From Peptococcaceae bacterium (lineage in GTDB: Bacteria > Bacillota > Dehalobacteriia > UBA4068 > JAAVYR01): DNA of 64,000 nucleotides. Shown piece after piece: positions 24,420 through 33,215 of the stretch. The stretch's first letter is position 1; each line of letters opens with the position of its first letter. The position numbers were made by a program, and so were the translations under genes. The stretch covers positions 124,001-188,000 of the forward strand of contig JAAVYR010000018.1 in NCBI GenBank assembly GCA_022791255.1, read 5' to 3'. Below the pieces are notes generated by a model. The model worked only from the letters and a program-made list of their open reading frames with translations. It searched no databases and had not been told where the DNA came from.

Positions 24420-25073
24420 ATGAAAAAATTGCTTATTTGCTGCCTCTTGGTGGCAGTAGGTTGGCTTGGTACGGTATATTATCAATATGATAAAACAGTT
24501 TTTGCAGCGAATGGACTGATCCGTTTGCATATTATTGCCAATAGTGATGATATTTTTGACCAGCAAGTGAAGCTGCAGGTGCGGGACGCTATCATTGAAG
24601 AAATGGGCGATACTTTAGCTGGTGTGGAAAATCCGGAAGAAGCGGAGCAAATCGTCCGAGAAAATCTACCGCGAATAGAGTCTATTGCCAATCGTATTTT
24701 GGGCGAGTATACCCATTATACAGCCAAAGCAGAATTGGGCGAATTTCAATTTCCGACTAGAAGTTATGGAGAGTTTGCCTTACCTGCTGGAGAGTATACG
24801 GCTCTTCGTGTGGTGTTAGGGGAAGGGGAAGGCAAAAACTGGTGGTGTGTGCTTTTTCCACCGTTATGCTTTGTAGACCAGGCTGGGAATATAGCACAAA
24901 ATCCTGATAGGGTAGAAGCCGTTGATAAAGATGCAGTGGCTGTTTCTACTGGAGAAGAAAAAGGCGGTATTGTCGTAAAATCTAAGCTTCATGAAATCTT
25001 TCTCAAAAAAGAAGTAAAAGAAAAAGAAGCTGCCCTAAAGAAGGAATTGGCAAAAGATAGCCAACCTCAGTAA
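24420..25073 (+). CDS. spoIIR: Stage II sporulation protein R
   Basis: 217 residues, normal length. SpoIIR is made in the forespore under sigma-F, secreted into the intermembrane space, and triggers SpoIIGA to process pro-SigE. A signal/anchor segment (about 4-21) is followed by the conserved LIRLHIIANSDDIFDQQVKL, VRDAIIEEMG, FPTRSYGEFALPAGEYTALRVV, GEGKNWWCVLFPPLCFVD blocks. The basic, Lys/Glu-rich C-terminus is an add-on. AGTGGGGGAAG precedes the ATG. Linkage to sigG puts both genes under forespore control. Confidence 0.95.
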   Translation: MKKLLICCLLVAVGWLGTVYYQYDKTVFAANGLIRLHIIANSDDIFDQQVKLQVRDAIIEEMGDTLAGVENPEEAEQIVRENLPRIESIANRILGEYTHYTAKAELGEFQFPTRSYGEFALPAGEYTALRVVLGEGEGKNWWCVLFPPLCFVDQAGNIAQNPDRVEAVDKDAVAVSTGEEKGGIVVKSKLHEIFLKKEVKEKEAALKKELAKDSQPQ

Positions 25074-25080
25074 GATTTGT

Positions 25081-25125
25081 TACCGTTTGGAAAGAAATTG
25101 CTTTCCAAACGGTATTGTTTTATAA
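25081..25125 (+). terminator. Terminator after spoIIR
   Basis: TACCGTTTGGAAAG pairs perfectly with CTTTCCAAACGGTA across AAATTG; a T-rich stretch follows. The remaining 145 bp before the next gene are A/T-rich with no clear element. Confidence 0.8.
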
Positions 25126-25269
25126 TAAATTAATTAAGTAAATAGGTTTTTATCCCGTATTTTGCAACGGTTGCGGATATTTTGATATCTTTGAAAATAA
25201 ATATGTTGATATGTATATAAAATCTAAACATAAAATTTAATGAAAATATAGAAAGGATGTTTCGTTATT

Positions 25270-25911
25270 ATGTCCAGATTGTTTGATGACCCGACCTGGC
25301 TTTTATATGGCATTCCAGTGATTTTAATTTCCTTGACCTTTCATGAGTTGGCCCACGGTTTTATTGCCTATAAACTAGGCGACCCCACAGCAAAAGACCA
25401 GGGGCGTCTTACCTTAAACCCAATCAAACATTTAGACCCTATTGGCACGTTAATGCTTTTGATCGCTAATTTTGGTTGGGCAAAGCCGGTACCGGTCAAT
25501 CCCTTTTATTTCCAGGGGAATAGAAGACGGGCCATGATGCTGGTAGCCCTTGCCGGACCTGTCATGAATTTTCTTCTTTCTTATTTGAGTTTGTGGGGTT
25601 GGAAATGGATCGTTTTTGGCGGTCTATCTCATAATGACTACCTTTTAAATTTCTTTAATCAAATGGTGATGACCAATTTATACTTAGGCATTTTTAATCT
25701 GCTTCCGGTGCCGCCGCTGGACGGCTCTAAGATACTAGCCGGTTTTGGTAACGATAATTTTGCGCAAGGGGTTTACCGTATGGAACAATATGGTCCTTTG
25801 CTGTTACTCATATTGATTGTGACCAATTTAACAGATAAAATCTTAGTGCCAATTGCTGACGCTTGCCTTCATCTAGGGTTTATTTTAACCGGTATGGGAT
25901 ATCTCTGGTAA
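25270..25911 (+). CDS. Site-2 protease-family (M50B) membrane metalloprotease
   Basis: 213 residues. Rhomboid-sized M50 protease lacking PDZ and CBS domains. Zinc ligands are in FHELAH (residues 24-29, HExxH) and the NLLPVPPLDGSKIL motif near 140-155, whose Asp is the third ligand. Five or six membrane segments are predicted, with GRLTLNPIKHLDPIGTLML typical of this subfamily. Substrates of this short branch are unknown. It precedes trpS by 99 bp in the order M50-trpS-scpA-scpB common to clostridia. GAAAGGATG precedes the ATG. Confidence 0.9.
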   Translation: MSRLFDDPTWLLYGIPVILISLTFHELAHGFIAYKLGDPTAKDQGRLTLNPIKHLDPIGTLMLLIANFGWAKPVPVNPFYFQGNRRRAMMLVALAGPVMNFLLSYLSLWGWKWIVFGGLSHNDYLLNFFNQMVMTNLYLGIFNLLPVPPLDGSKILAGFGNDNFAQGVYRMEQYGPLLLLILIVTNLTDKILVPIADACLHLGFILTGMGYLW

Positions 25912-26010
25912 AGATAATCAGATAGTAGTAAACGAGAAATATAAAGAAATTATGCAGAAAGACGGAAAATGTGATAGAATAAAGTATCTGGATATGAGGA
26001 GGAACTGATT

Positions 26011-26997
26011 ATGACCAAATCAAATGTTTTCAGTGGGATGCGTCCTACGGGTAAGCTTCATTTAGGACATCACAGCGTGCTGGAAAATTGGGTAAAAATG
26101 CAGGAAGAATATAACTGTTTCTTTGGCATTGTAGACTGGCATGCCCTGACCACTGGTTTTGATAATACAGAAGCGTTGCAAGAAAATATTTATAACATGG
26201 CGTTGGATTGGCTTAGTGTAGGGCTGGACCCAGAAAAAAGTGCTATCTTCATCCAATCTCATGTCAAGGAACATGCAGAGCTGCATTTGCTGCTTTCTAT
26301 GATTACACCCATTTCTTGGCTGGAACGGGTGCCTACCTATAAGGAGCAGATTTATCAGTTTGGCTTAGCAGGGAAGGATATTGCAGCCTATGGTTTCCTG
26401 GGGTATCCTGTGCTCATGGCTTCTGATATTCTTGTATATCGGGCTACTGATGTGCCGGTAGGCGAAGACCAATTGCCCCATTTAGAATTAGCTCGGGAAA
26501 TCGTGCGTCGGTTTAATCATCTCTATAACACGGATGTTTTGGTAGAGCCTCAGGCAAAGCTGGCGAAAATCAAATTGTTGCCGGGCATTGATAATCGGAA
26601 AATGAGCAAAAGCTACGGTAACTATATTGCCCTCAATGCGGCAACAGAAGATATTCTGGATAAAGTAAAACAGATGGTAACAGACCCAGGCCGTATCCAC
26701 AAGGATGATCCAGGAGACCCGACGAAATGTACTGTTTACACGTATCATACTTTTTATAACCAAGAAGAAGCAGCAGAAGTTTGTGCTAATTGTAAAGCAG
26801 GCACTACCGGCTGTGTAGCATGCAAAAAACGATTAGCTGCAAAGATAGATGCGTTTATTGCACCTATCCGGGAAAAGCGAGCTTATTACAGCGAAAAGCC
26901 GGAAGAAGTAAAAGAAATCTTAGCGGCAGGCGCAGAAAAGGCTCGTAAGGAAGCAAGCAAAACATTATCTTTGGTAAAGGACGCAATGAATATTTAA
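26011..26997 (+). CDS. trpS: Tryptophanyl-tRNA synthetase
   Basis: 328 residues, the usual length. It charges tRNA-Trp. Class I signatures are GMRPTGKLHLGHH (HIGH-type, residues 10-20) and DNRKMSKSYGN (KMSKS, near 196). A Cys cluster CANCKAGTTGCVACKKRL near 255-275 probably binds zinc or iron-sulphur, as in some clostridial TrpRS. GAGGAGG precedes the ATG. The gap before scpA is one base. The 99-bp leader is too short for a T-box and shows none. Confidence 0.96.
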   Translation: MTKSNVFSGMRPTGKLHLGHHSVLENWVKMQEEYNCFFGIVDWHALTTGFDNTEALQENIYNMALDWLSVGLDPEKSAIFIQSHVKEHAELHLLLSMITPISWLERVPTYKEQIYQFGLAGKDIAAYGFLGYPVLMASDILVYRATDVPVGEDQLPHLELAREIVRRFNHLYNTDVLVEPQAKLAKIKLLPGIDNRKMSKSYGNYIALNAATEDILDKVKQMVTDPGRIHKDDPGDPTKCTVYTYHTFYNQEEAAEVCANCKAGTTGCVACKKRLAAKIDAFIAPIREKRAYYSEKPEEVKEILAAGAEKARKEASKTLSLVKDAMNI

Positions 26998-26998
26998 A

Positions 26999-27742
26999 AT
27001 GGCATATCAGTTAAATTTAGGAATGTTCGAGGGGCCCTTTGACCTGCTTTTGCACCTGATTGAGAAAAACGAAGTCAATATTTATGATATTCCTATTGCA
27101 GAGATTACCCGGCAATACTTGGAATATCTTACAGCTATGCAGGAATTAGACTTAGAAATTGCCAGTGAGTTTCTGGTAATGGCGGCAAATCTGCTCTCCA
27201 TTAAAGCAAAAATGCTGCTGCCAAAGCTCCCCAAGGAGGGGGAAGATGAGGAGTCTTTGGATGCCAGAAGTCAATTGGTACAGGATTTGTTGGAATATAA
27301 GCATTTTAAAGAAATGGCAGGTCTTCTAGAAGCGCGGGGACAAGCCCAAAATTTACTCTATCCCAGAGGAGATATGGAGGAAGTTTATCTTTCCCTTTTT
27401 GCACCGGAAAATCCTTTAGATGGCAAGAAATTGGAGGATCTAACGCAGGCCTTTGCCAATATTTGCAAGCGGTTGTCCGAGATACCGCCAGTGCATACCA
27501 TTATCAAAGAACAAGTAACCATTGGCGATAAGGTGCAGCAAATAAAGGCAGCGCTTATTGCAAAGCCAGAAGGGGTTACTTTTACTTCTTTTATTTGTGC
27601 AGAGTGTAGCAAGCTGGAAGTAATCGTATTATTTTTGGCAGTGCTGGAGTTATTAAAATGCAGAGAAATAGATGTGCAGCAAAGCGGTAATTATGAAGAA
27701 ATCTATATTTATGCCAGAGACGGTGAGGAGGCAATCAATTGA
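26999..27742 (+). CDS. scpA: Segregation and condensation protein A
   Basis: 247 residues. ScpA is the kleisin subunit bridging SMC heads and ScpB in the bacterial condensin. The N-terminal MAYQLNLGMFEGPFDLLLHLIEKNEVNIYDIPIAEIT block and EFLVMAANLLSIKAKMLLP are hallmarks, and the C-terminal winged helix contains FTSFICAECSKLEVIVLFLAVLELLK. The start is one base after the trpS stop, and its stop overlaps the scpB start, so trpS-scpA-scpB are cotranscribed. Confidence 0.95.
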   Translation: MAYQLNLGMFEGPFDLLLHLIEKNEVNIYDIPIAEITRQYLEYLTAMQELDLEIASEFLVMAANLLSIKAKMLLPKLPKEGEDEESLDARSQLVQDLLEYKHFKEMAGLLEARGQAQNLLYPRGDMEEVYLSLFAPENPLDGKKLEDLTQAFANICKRLSEIPPVHTIIKEQVTIGDKVQQIKAALIAKPEGVTFTSFICAECSKLEVIVLFLAVLELLKCREIDVQQSGNYEEIYIYARDGEEAIN

Positions 27743-28305
27743 CAGTGCTGTTTTCCCAAGAATTAAAGAATATTGTAGAAGCGTTGTTGTTTGTTTCCAA
27801 TGAACCGCTTACTGTAGACAAGCTGGTTGCTATTTGCGAGAGCGATAGAGAAACAATCGCTGCCTTGCTCTTAGAAATCCAGCAAGAGTATGAGGAGAAA
27901 GCTGTTCATCTGGTAGAGATTGCCGGCGGTTGGCAGTTACTGACGAAACCAGAATATTATGGCTATATAGAAAAACTGTACCATCCTAAGACTCAACAGA
28001 TTTCGAAAGCAAGCTTAGAAACGCTAGCCATCATTGCCTATCGTCAGCCGGTAACTCGGCAAGAAATCGAGCAAATCCGTGGGGTAAATGCAGACCGTAT
28101 CATGGCTAAGCTTTTAAGCCAAAAACTGATCCAAGAAGTCGGTCGGCGAGAGTGCCCGGGGCGGCCTATTTTGTATGGAACGACGGACATGTTTTTACAG
28201 GCGTTTGGGTTAAAAAATTTAGCTGAATTACCTAGCGCGGAACAGTGGCTGGAACAAATGCCCATAGATGCAGCAGATAGGTTGGCTGACGATACTGCGG
28301 AGTAG
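27739..28305 (+). CDS. scpB: Segregation and condensation protein B
   Basis: 188 residues. ScpB is the winged-helix dimer that binds ScpA in the SMC complex. Features: LKNIVEALLFVSNEPLTVDKL, GWQLLTKPEYYGYIEKL, SLETLAIIAYRQPVTRQEIEQIRGVNADRIM, and GRPILYGTTDMFLQAFGLKNLAELP. The TTG start overlaps the scpA stop and lies 8 bp after GAGGAGG. Confidence 0.95.
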   Translation: MTVLFSQELKNIVEALLFVSNEPLTVDKLVAICESDRETIAALLLEIQQEYEEKAVHLVEIAGGWQLLTKPEYYGYIEKLYHPKTQQISKASLETLAIIAYRQPVTRQEIEQIRGVNADRIMAKLLSQKLIQEVGRRECPGRPILYGTTDMFLQAFGLKNLAELPSAEQWLEQMPIDAADRLADDTAE

Positions 28306-28362
28306 TTTTAAAATAACAAGGAAATTAATAAAAGTAATGTGGTGGAATAGGTAGGAACATTT

Positions 28363-29049
28363 ATGTTAGGAACCATTGTAAACTGTACGACCATTGTTTG
28401 TGGTAGTCTGATTGGCAGCGCCTTAAAGAAGGGGATCCCGGAACGGTATAAAGAAACGCTGATACAAGGCATGGGACTTGCCGCCATTGCACTGGGATTA
28501 AATTCTGCTCTTTCCCGTATGCCAGAAAGTGATTTTCCTGTGCTTTTTATTGCCAGTCTCGCCCTTGGCGGTCTTATTGGGGAAATACTTAATTTAGACA
28601 GCTTATTTCAAAAGGGGTTGTCCAAAATTTCTGTGGGCAATAGCAATTTATCGGAAGGGTTATCCACGGCTATTCTCCTTTTTTGTGTAGGGACGCTATC
28701 TATCTTAGGTCCGATGCAAAGTGCGCTTCAGGGAGATAATACTTTTTTATACACCAATGCTATGTTGGACTTAGTGACTTCTATGGTCTTTGCGGCAAAC
28801 TATGGTTTTGGTATTGCTTTTGCGGCAGTGGTGCTTTTTTTCTGGCAAGGGTTTTTCTATTGTTTTGCTCATCTTATTGCAGACTTTGTCACAGGATCGT
28901 TACTTACGGAACTTTCGATTATTGGGGGTATTCTCATTTTTTGTTCTGGGTTAGGCATTTTAGGCATTAAGAAAATACGGACGGTAAATTACTTGCCGGC
29001 CCTTTTGGTGCCGGCGGCATATATCGGGTTATTACAGCTATTTCAATGA
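28363..29049 (+). CDS. DUF554 integral membrane protein
   Basis: 228 residues, about six or seven membrane segments. The family (B. subtilis YdfK, E. coli YqgA) has no established function; a transport role is only assumed. Hallmarks: MLGTIVNCTTIVCGSLIGS, GLAAIALGLNSAL, GGLIGEILNLD, and FCVGTLSILGPMQSALQGDN. The ATG is preceded by AGGTAGGAAC. It is 57 bp after scpB without a terminator, so readthrough is possible. Confidence 0.88.
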   Translation: MLGTIVNCTTIVCGSLIGSALKKGIPERYKETLIQGMGLAAIALGLNSALSRMPESDFPVLFIASLALGGLIGEILNLDSLFQKGLSKISVGNSNLSEGLSTAILLFCVGTLSILGPMQSALQGDNTFLYTNAMLDLVTSMVFAANYGFGIAFAAVVLFFWQGFFYCFAHLIADFVTGSLLTELSIIGGILIFCSGLGILGIKKIRTVNYLPALLVPAAYIGLLQLFQ

Positions 29050-29087
29050 TTTTTCATGGTTTTTGCTATACATACCCTGCACACCCT

Positions 29088-29115
29088 GCATAAACCGGAC
29101 GCTCTGTCATATACT
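29088..29115 (+). promoter_or_regulatory. Candidate sigma-E-type promoter before the amidase-domain gene
   Basis: GCATAAA (29088-29094), 13-bp spacer, CATATACT (29108-29115), close to the sigma-E pattern KMATATT-N13/14-CATACANT. A direct repeat ACCCTGCA lies just upstream. Confidence 0.35.
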
Positions 29116-29162
29116 ACTGGTAAGGAATGGCAGGCCGCATGGGCTGCAGCAGGGAGGACAAT

Positions 29163-29702
29163 ATGACAATCTTATATGATAGAGGAAGTGCAGTAGAATA
29201 CGGGGAAAAATGGTGGAGTCATTTTAACCCCGGTTTTTTATCCTTTCCGGTAGATGGAACTAATTTTGTATCTCAATGTTTATGGGCAGGACATATGCCG
29301 ATGGAACATAGTCTTGATATGGAGGCTGGCTGGTGGTATCAGGGGGATGGTAGCGATAAAGACAGTTATAGCTTTTCCTGGGCGGCTTCTCATAGCTTTC
29401 GTTGGTATTTTGGTTCTCAGCGTGGTTCTCAGTTGGCGCAGGTGGTGTCGGAGTGTTGGCAGCTGGAGCCGGGTGATGTGATTTGTTATGATTGGACGGG
29501 GGATGGCTTGTGGCAGCATAATGCCATTATCGTTGCTTGCGATAGGACTGGGCAGCCGCTGGTTAATTCGCACACGCCAAATTGTTATCACAAAAATTGG
29601 CGGTTGCAGGATACAGAACTATGGACGGAAAACACTGCCTATCTTTTTTTGAAAATTAAAGACAATTTTAACTTGCCTTCTATGGGGAATAAAGAGGAAT
29701 AA
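29163..29702 (+). CDS. Amidase-domain protein (Amidase_6 family)
   Basis: 179 residues, essentially the whole domain with no signal peptide. Amidase_6 proteins resemble NlpC/P60-fold enzymes and are common in spore formers. Conserved stretches: DGTNFVSQCLWAGHMPM (with the likely catalytic Cys), WQLEPGDVICYDWTGDGLWQHNAIIV, LVNSHTPNCYHKNWRL (His). The ATG at 29163 is chosen for its GGGAGG site; the earlier in-frame start overlaps the promoter-like region. Lack of a signal and the sigma-E-like promoter hint at action inside the mother cell or spore, an inference. Confidence 0.8.
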   Translation: MTILYDRGSAVEYGEKWWSHFNPGFLSFPVDGTNFVSQCLWAGHMPMEHSLDMEAGWWYQGDGSDKDSYSFSWAASHSFRWYFGSQRGSQLAQVVSECWQLEPGDVICYDWTGDGLWQHNAIIVACDRTGQPLVNSHTPNCYHKNWRLQDTELWTENTAYLFLKIKDNFNLPSMGNKEE

Positions 29703-29730
29703 ATACACCAAGGCCTTGCAAGGATAACAG

Positions 29731-29768
29731 CAGAGAGGGAAGCGATTTCGCTTCCCTCTCTGTATTTT
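29731..29768 (+). terminator. Terminator after the amidase-domain gene
   Basis: CAGAGAGGGAAGCG pairs perfectly with CGCTTCCCTCTCTG around ATTT, then TATTTTTAT. It lies between converging genes. Confidence 0.87.
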
Positions 29769-29776
29769 TATCTATG

Positions 29777-30790
29777 TTATTTACTTATTACTTGTTTTGT
29801 AGCAGCAAGCTTTTTATCGCTATAGGCAACCACATCTTGGATAACTATTTTTTGAATAGCGGAAATGAAATTTTCCATAAAATCAAAGTCGATTTTGCCG
29901 TGTTTGGTAGGTAGTTGAATTTTTATTGAGCAAAAAACTTTATCAACATCGCGAACAAGAACTGATAATAGTTTTGATTTTTGTTTATTAAGTAATGTTG
30001 TAAAGAATAAGATTGAGGTACCTTTTATTTCAATTTTAGGGTTGATTTTTCTAATAAACTGTCCAGCATACCATGGCTTTCTTCGATAAAAAAAATCCAT
30101 TTGTAAAAGACCTAAACTCCAGGTGCCAGAAGGGTTGATATTTTCTCTATTAACGAAGCCCGTAGTCTGCAGAATTCCTTGATTTAGTGATGTTCTTGTT
30201 ACATAATCATAATCACTTCCATAGACAAGTTTATCAGTATTAAAACTCAAGGTGTTTCTAATTTCGAACAGATCTCCCAGTCTGTGTTCTTCCCATTCAA
30301 TCGTATCAAGTTCCTTCAATGCCTGTTCCTCTTCAGGGGACAGGTGCGTATCTTTCAGTCCTGTAACTGAAAGATACGCCTCCAGCTCAGCGATACGCTG
30401 GGCCTCCAGCTCAGCGATGAAATTCTCCATAAAATCAAAGTCAATTTGGCCTTTTTTTGTGGGTAATTTCAAAATACATTGGCTCGCTACTTTCCAATGC
30501 CTGGAATATCCGAGATTGGGTATTTGTTTTTTCCAGACAGAAATCAAAAATAAAATAGCTTTATAGCTATTTACGCATGGAATTAGAACCTTTACATTAT
30601 CAAGAACCGAAAAGCTTTTTAGGGCAATATTAAATGTTCGTGTATGGTCGCCAAATACAACATATATAGGATTTTGTTCTGTGCAAATAAATTCTGGCTC
30701 GTTAGTATATCCTATAATTCCGCCTTCTTTGCTCTCTGCCGAATATGCTGGAAATTCAGCGCCAACAAATAGGTCTTCTTTTGATAGCAT
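29777..30790 (-). CDS. BcgI-type/Type I specificity subunit (HsdS-like), 5' end apparently damaged
   Basis: 337 residues from the first ATG. It has two target-recognition domains, each ending in the same conserved segment: LPTKKGQIDFDFMENFIAEL near 110-130 and LPTKHGKIDFDFMENFISAI near 300-320. The second TRD starts EWEEHRLGDLFEIRN. The first ATG lies inside TRD1: upstream in the same frame the sequence continues as NEKLHSVEWGEYRINDLFKI, the proper TRD start, up to about 30862. That extension, open back to a stop at 30893-30895, has no ATG, GTG or TTG. So the gene has either lost a base near its start or uses an unusual start. It directly follows the nuclease-methyltransferase gene and supplies its DNA specificity. 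Confidence 0.8.
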   Translation of the reverse strand: MLSKEDLFVGAEFPAYSAESKEGGIIGYTNEPEFICTEQNPIYVVFGDHTRTFNIALKSFSVLDNVKVLIPCVNSYKAILFLISVWKKQIPNLGYSRHWKVASQCILKLPTKKGQIDFDFMENFIAELEAQRIAELEAYLSVTGLKDTHLSPEEEQALKELDTIEWEEHRLGDLFEIRNTLSFNTDKLVYGSDYDYVTRTSLNQGILQTTGFVNRENINPSGTWSLGLLQMDFFYRRKPWYAGQFIRKINPKIEIKGTSILFFTTLLNKQKSKLLSVLVRDVDKVFCSIKIQLPTKHGKIDFDFMENFISAIQKIVIQDVVAYSDKKLAATKQVISK

Positions 30791-30876
30791 TTTTGTTACT
30801 TTAAGTATTTTAAATAAATCATTTATCCTATATTCGCCCCACTCAACGCTATGAAGTTTTTCGTTGAGCGAGGCAT

Positions 30877-32928
30877 CTATTTTCCCAGGCGGTCATCCTC
30901 CATGTCCTGATTTTTCAACAGGCTGGATACTTCCCAGGCTAGATAATCAGCTACCGTTTTCTTGAAATCGGATAGTGTCGGTCTGGTATCAATCGGTGCT
31001 GTCTGGTTCCAGTCGCAGCCACTTCCGGGATCAATCGTTCCCTCGTAGAAATCCTGCTCAGAGAGATAATGCAGCTTTGTTTTGCCGAAACGCACTAAAT
31101 CCACAACCTCTTGATAGCGTTCTTTAGCGTGGTCGGTATCTCGTAGATTTATCTTTGCCTTTTTACGGTTGGTCCGGGTGTATCCATCGTTAGAAAAGTC
31201 GATAAATCTAACCACATCGTCTTTCTGGTGTGCCTCGCCCACACGGAACACATAAATATAGGTCTGTACACTGGATTTTCCGATAAATAGGTCGATGGGC
31301 ATCTTGATGCTAGCTAAAAGTGTGTTGTTTTCCAATATTTCCTTATTGTACTCTGCTGCTTTGCCGCTACCCGCTGAATTTTGAATAATAACTGCGGCAT
31401 AGCCCTTTTTCTCCATCATGGCAAGGGCTGTTTTGACAAAAACCATACCGTTGCCAGGTGCAGAATAGGGCGGGTTCAATACAAATGCGTCGGCAGGAAA
31501 TTTTTCATTAGTCTTGCCGAACCCATAGTTACCATTAAAATCCACCAAGGAATCTTTGTTGATGATATTCGAACTTCCATCGCCCATCAAAATCATATTG
31601 AGAACAGCAAGCATATAGATTTCGGGCAGAATTTCCAGACCAAGCAGTTGATTTGCCTTGATTTCTGTAGATTTCTTAGCTAATTCGTCAGGGGAACTGA
31701 TTTTATTTTTAGCATCAATGAGCATTTCATTCATCGCTGCTACAAGAAGACCCGCCGAACCTGTGGCAAAGTCCCATACATATGAATCTTTATTAACGCG
31801 GGCAAGCTTTACCAGAAGAGTTGCAACATAAGACGGAGTTAATACCACATCGTTTAGCTTGTCCTGCGTGAAGCCGAGCCAGCCATACATTTCGTTAAAC
31901 AGCTTTCCTGTAAAATCGGTGGTCAGACCAATCTTATAATAAATGCCTAAATCATCAACGATTTTAACGAATACGCGCTTAAGCTGACTTTCTCCATCTA
32001 TTGCCTTGTTGATATTAGCTGTGAGAAGCGTATTTTTCAGCATTCGGAGGATGCTCTCCTGTTTGTCCTGAGGAAGCTTCTTCTCTTTCAGAAAGGACTC
32101 GATTTTCCTTGCAATAATATCGCCGTCTCGGTTATTCATTTCGGAAGAGGATTTCAATTCATCTTTTTCCAGTGGGGCAACTTTTCCCGGAACACCAAGA
32201 GTGGCAATGATTGTGGAAGCTACGAGATAAATACGGTCTTTTTCCAGCAATCCATTTTCATTCTGAAAAATGTCGTTGTTCAGCTTCACAAGGCTTGCGT
32301 TGATCTCCTGCTCTCGCTTCTCCTTGAGTTTGTCCAGCTCCTCCTGGGTCAGCTGTAAAGCCTTTACTTTTTCAATGAATGCATTAAAATTCTCAGGCTT
32401 CAAAAAGGATAAGTCAGTGTATTCGTCTACTTTTTGACCAACACCGTAGTTTGTTTTCGATACATAATAGACCCCAATCAAGTGTTGGAGCTTACCCTGC
32501 TCATCTTTGTAGCCTGTTACACCAATTGCGATAACATCTGTGTAACCGGTGTGGTGTAGGATTGCATTTCCATAGTGAACAGCGCCGTTAACGGCATAAG
32601 AATTGATGTTCTTCAAATTGGGCTCGTTTTTTGCGGTCTTGTTTTCAACTCGACCATTGGCATCTAACTTGACAAGCTTGTTTTTATAACCTTTGTATTC
32701 AATCAAAATGGGAAACCGGTGACCATATTGATCCTGAAGTAAAAGCTTGGCGTCAGGTCGGTTTCCACCGGTACCACCGTTTTTAGAAAAATACTCATCG
32801 AGCGCCTTGTCGATATCTGGACTTAGCGCTTCCTGCTCTAATTTATAATTGAGCCGATAGGATTTTAACCAGCCATTCACCAAATCCGCAATATTCGGTT
32901 CTACAGATTGCACTGTTTTGCTTGCCAT
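30877..32928 (-). CDS. Fused restriction nuclease-adenine methyltransferase (BcgI-like Type IIB)
   Basis: 683 residues. The N-terminal 90 residues hold a PD-(D/E)xK nuclease core: Pro58-Asp59, then Glu77-Tyr78-Lys79 in ILIEYKG. The middle is a helical connector with a charged coiled coil (about 190-220). The C-terminal half is an HsdM-type N6-adenine methyltransferase with WDFATGSAGLLVAA (SAM binding, near 384) and FVLNPPYSAPGNG (catalytic NPPY, near 483). One polypeptide carrying both activities, next to a two-TRD specificity subunit and with no separate HsdR, matches BcgI-like Type IIB systems that cut on both sides of a bipartite site. A clear sigma-A promoter lies upstream. Confidence 0.85.
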   Translation of the reverse strand: MASKTVQSVEPNIADLVNGWLKSYRLNYKLEQEALSPDIDKALDEYFSKNGGTGGNRPDAKLLLQDQYGHRFPILIEYKGYKNKLVKLDANGRVENKTAKNEPNLKNINSYAVNGAVHYGNAILHHTGYTDVIAIGVTGYKDEQGKLQHLIGVYYVSKTNYGVGQKVDEYTDLSFLKPENFNAFIEKVKALQLTQEELDKLKEKREQEINASLVKLNNDIFQNENGLLEKDRIYLVASTIIATLGVPGKVAPLEKDELKSSSEMNNRDGDIIARKIESFLKEKKLPQDKQESILRMLKNTLLTANINKAIDGESQLKRVFVKIVDDLGIYYKIGLTTDFTGKLFNEMYGWLGFTQDKLNDVVLTPSYVATLLVKLARVNKDSYVWDFATGSAGLLVAAMNEMLIDAKNKISSPDELAKKSTEIKANQLLGLEILPEIYMLAVLNMILMGDGSSNIINKDSLVDFNGNYGFGKTNEKFPADAFVLNPPYSAPGNGMVFVKTALAMMEKKGYAAVIIQNSAGSGKAAEYNKEILENNTLLASIKMPIDLFIGKSSVQTYIYVFRVGEAHQKDDVVRFIDFSNDGYTRTNRKKAKINLRDTDHAKERYQEVVDLVRFGKTKLHYLSEQDFYEGTIDPGSGCDWNQTAPIDTRPTLSDFKKTVADYLAWEVSSLLKNQDMEDDRLGK

Positions 32929-33003
32929 GTTTCTTTTCCTCCTGCACGATTCCGCGCCGTAAGTTGTTCTGATAAAAGCTCTTTTTGAGCACTATTGCTA
33001 AAA

Positions 33004-33032
33004 AGTATACCATATTTCGACTGCTTTCTCAA
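33004..33032 (-). promoter_or_regulatory. Sigma-A-type promoter of the BcgI-like operon
   Basis: Reverse strand: TTGAGA (33027-33032), 17-bp spacer, TATACT (33004-33009). The predicted start is about 70 bp before the ATG. The rest of the 287-bp gap to the next gene shows nothing else definite. Confidence 0.65.
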
Positions 33033-33215
33033 TATTTTTAAGCGATACCTATAAAATGCTGCCTTATGGGATTATATCAAATATGCTTTTCCTTTTTTCT
33101 TTTAAATTGTCATGTATAAGATGGAACTTCCGGTGGATAATAATGGTAATCTTAATACTTATGATATATAGGTGATATACAGAAGAAAACATATAGGAAG
33201 GAGCTGGCAGAAGGC

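Noticed and set aside
25912-26010. T-box leader before trpS
   Set aside because: Only 99 bp, with no specifier stem, T-box sequence or terminator.
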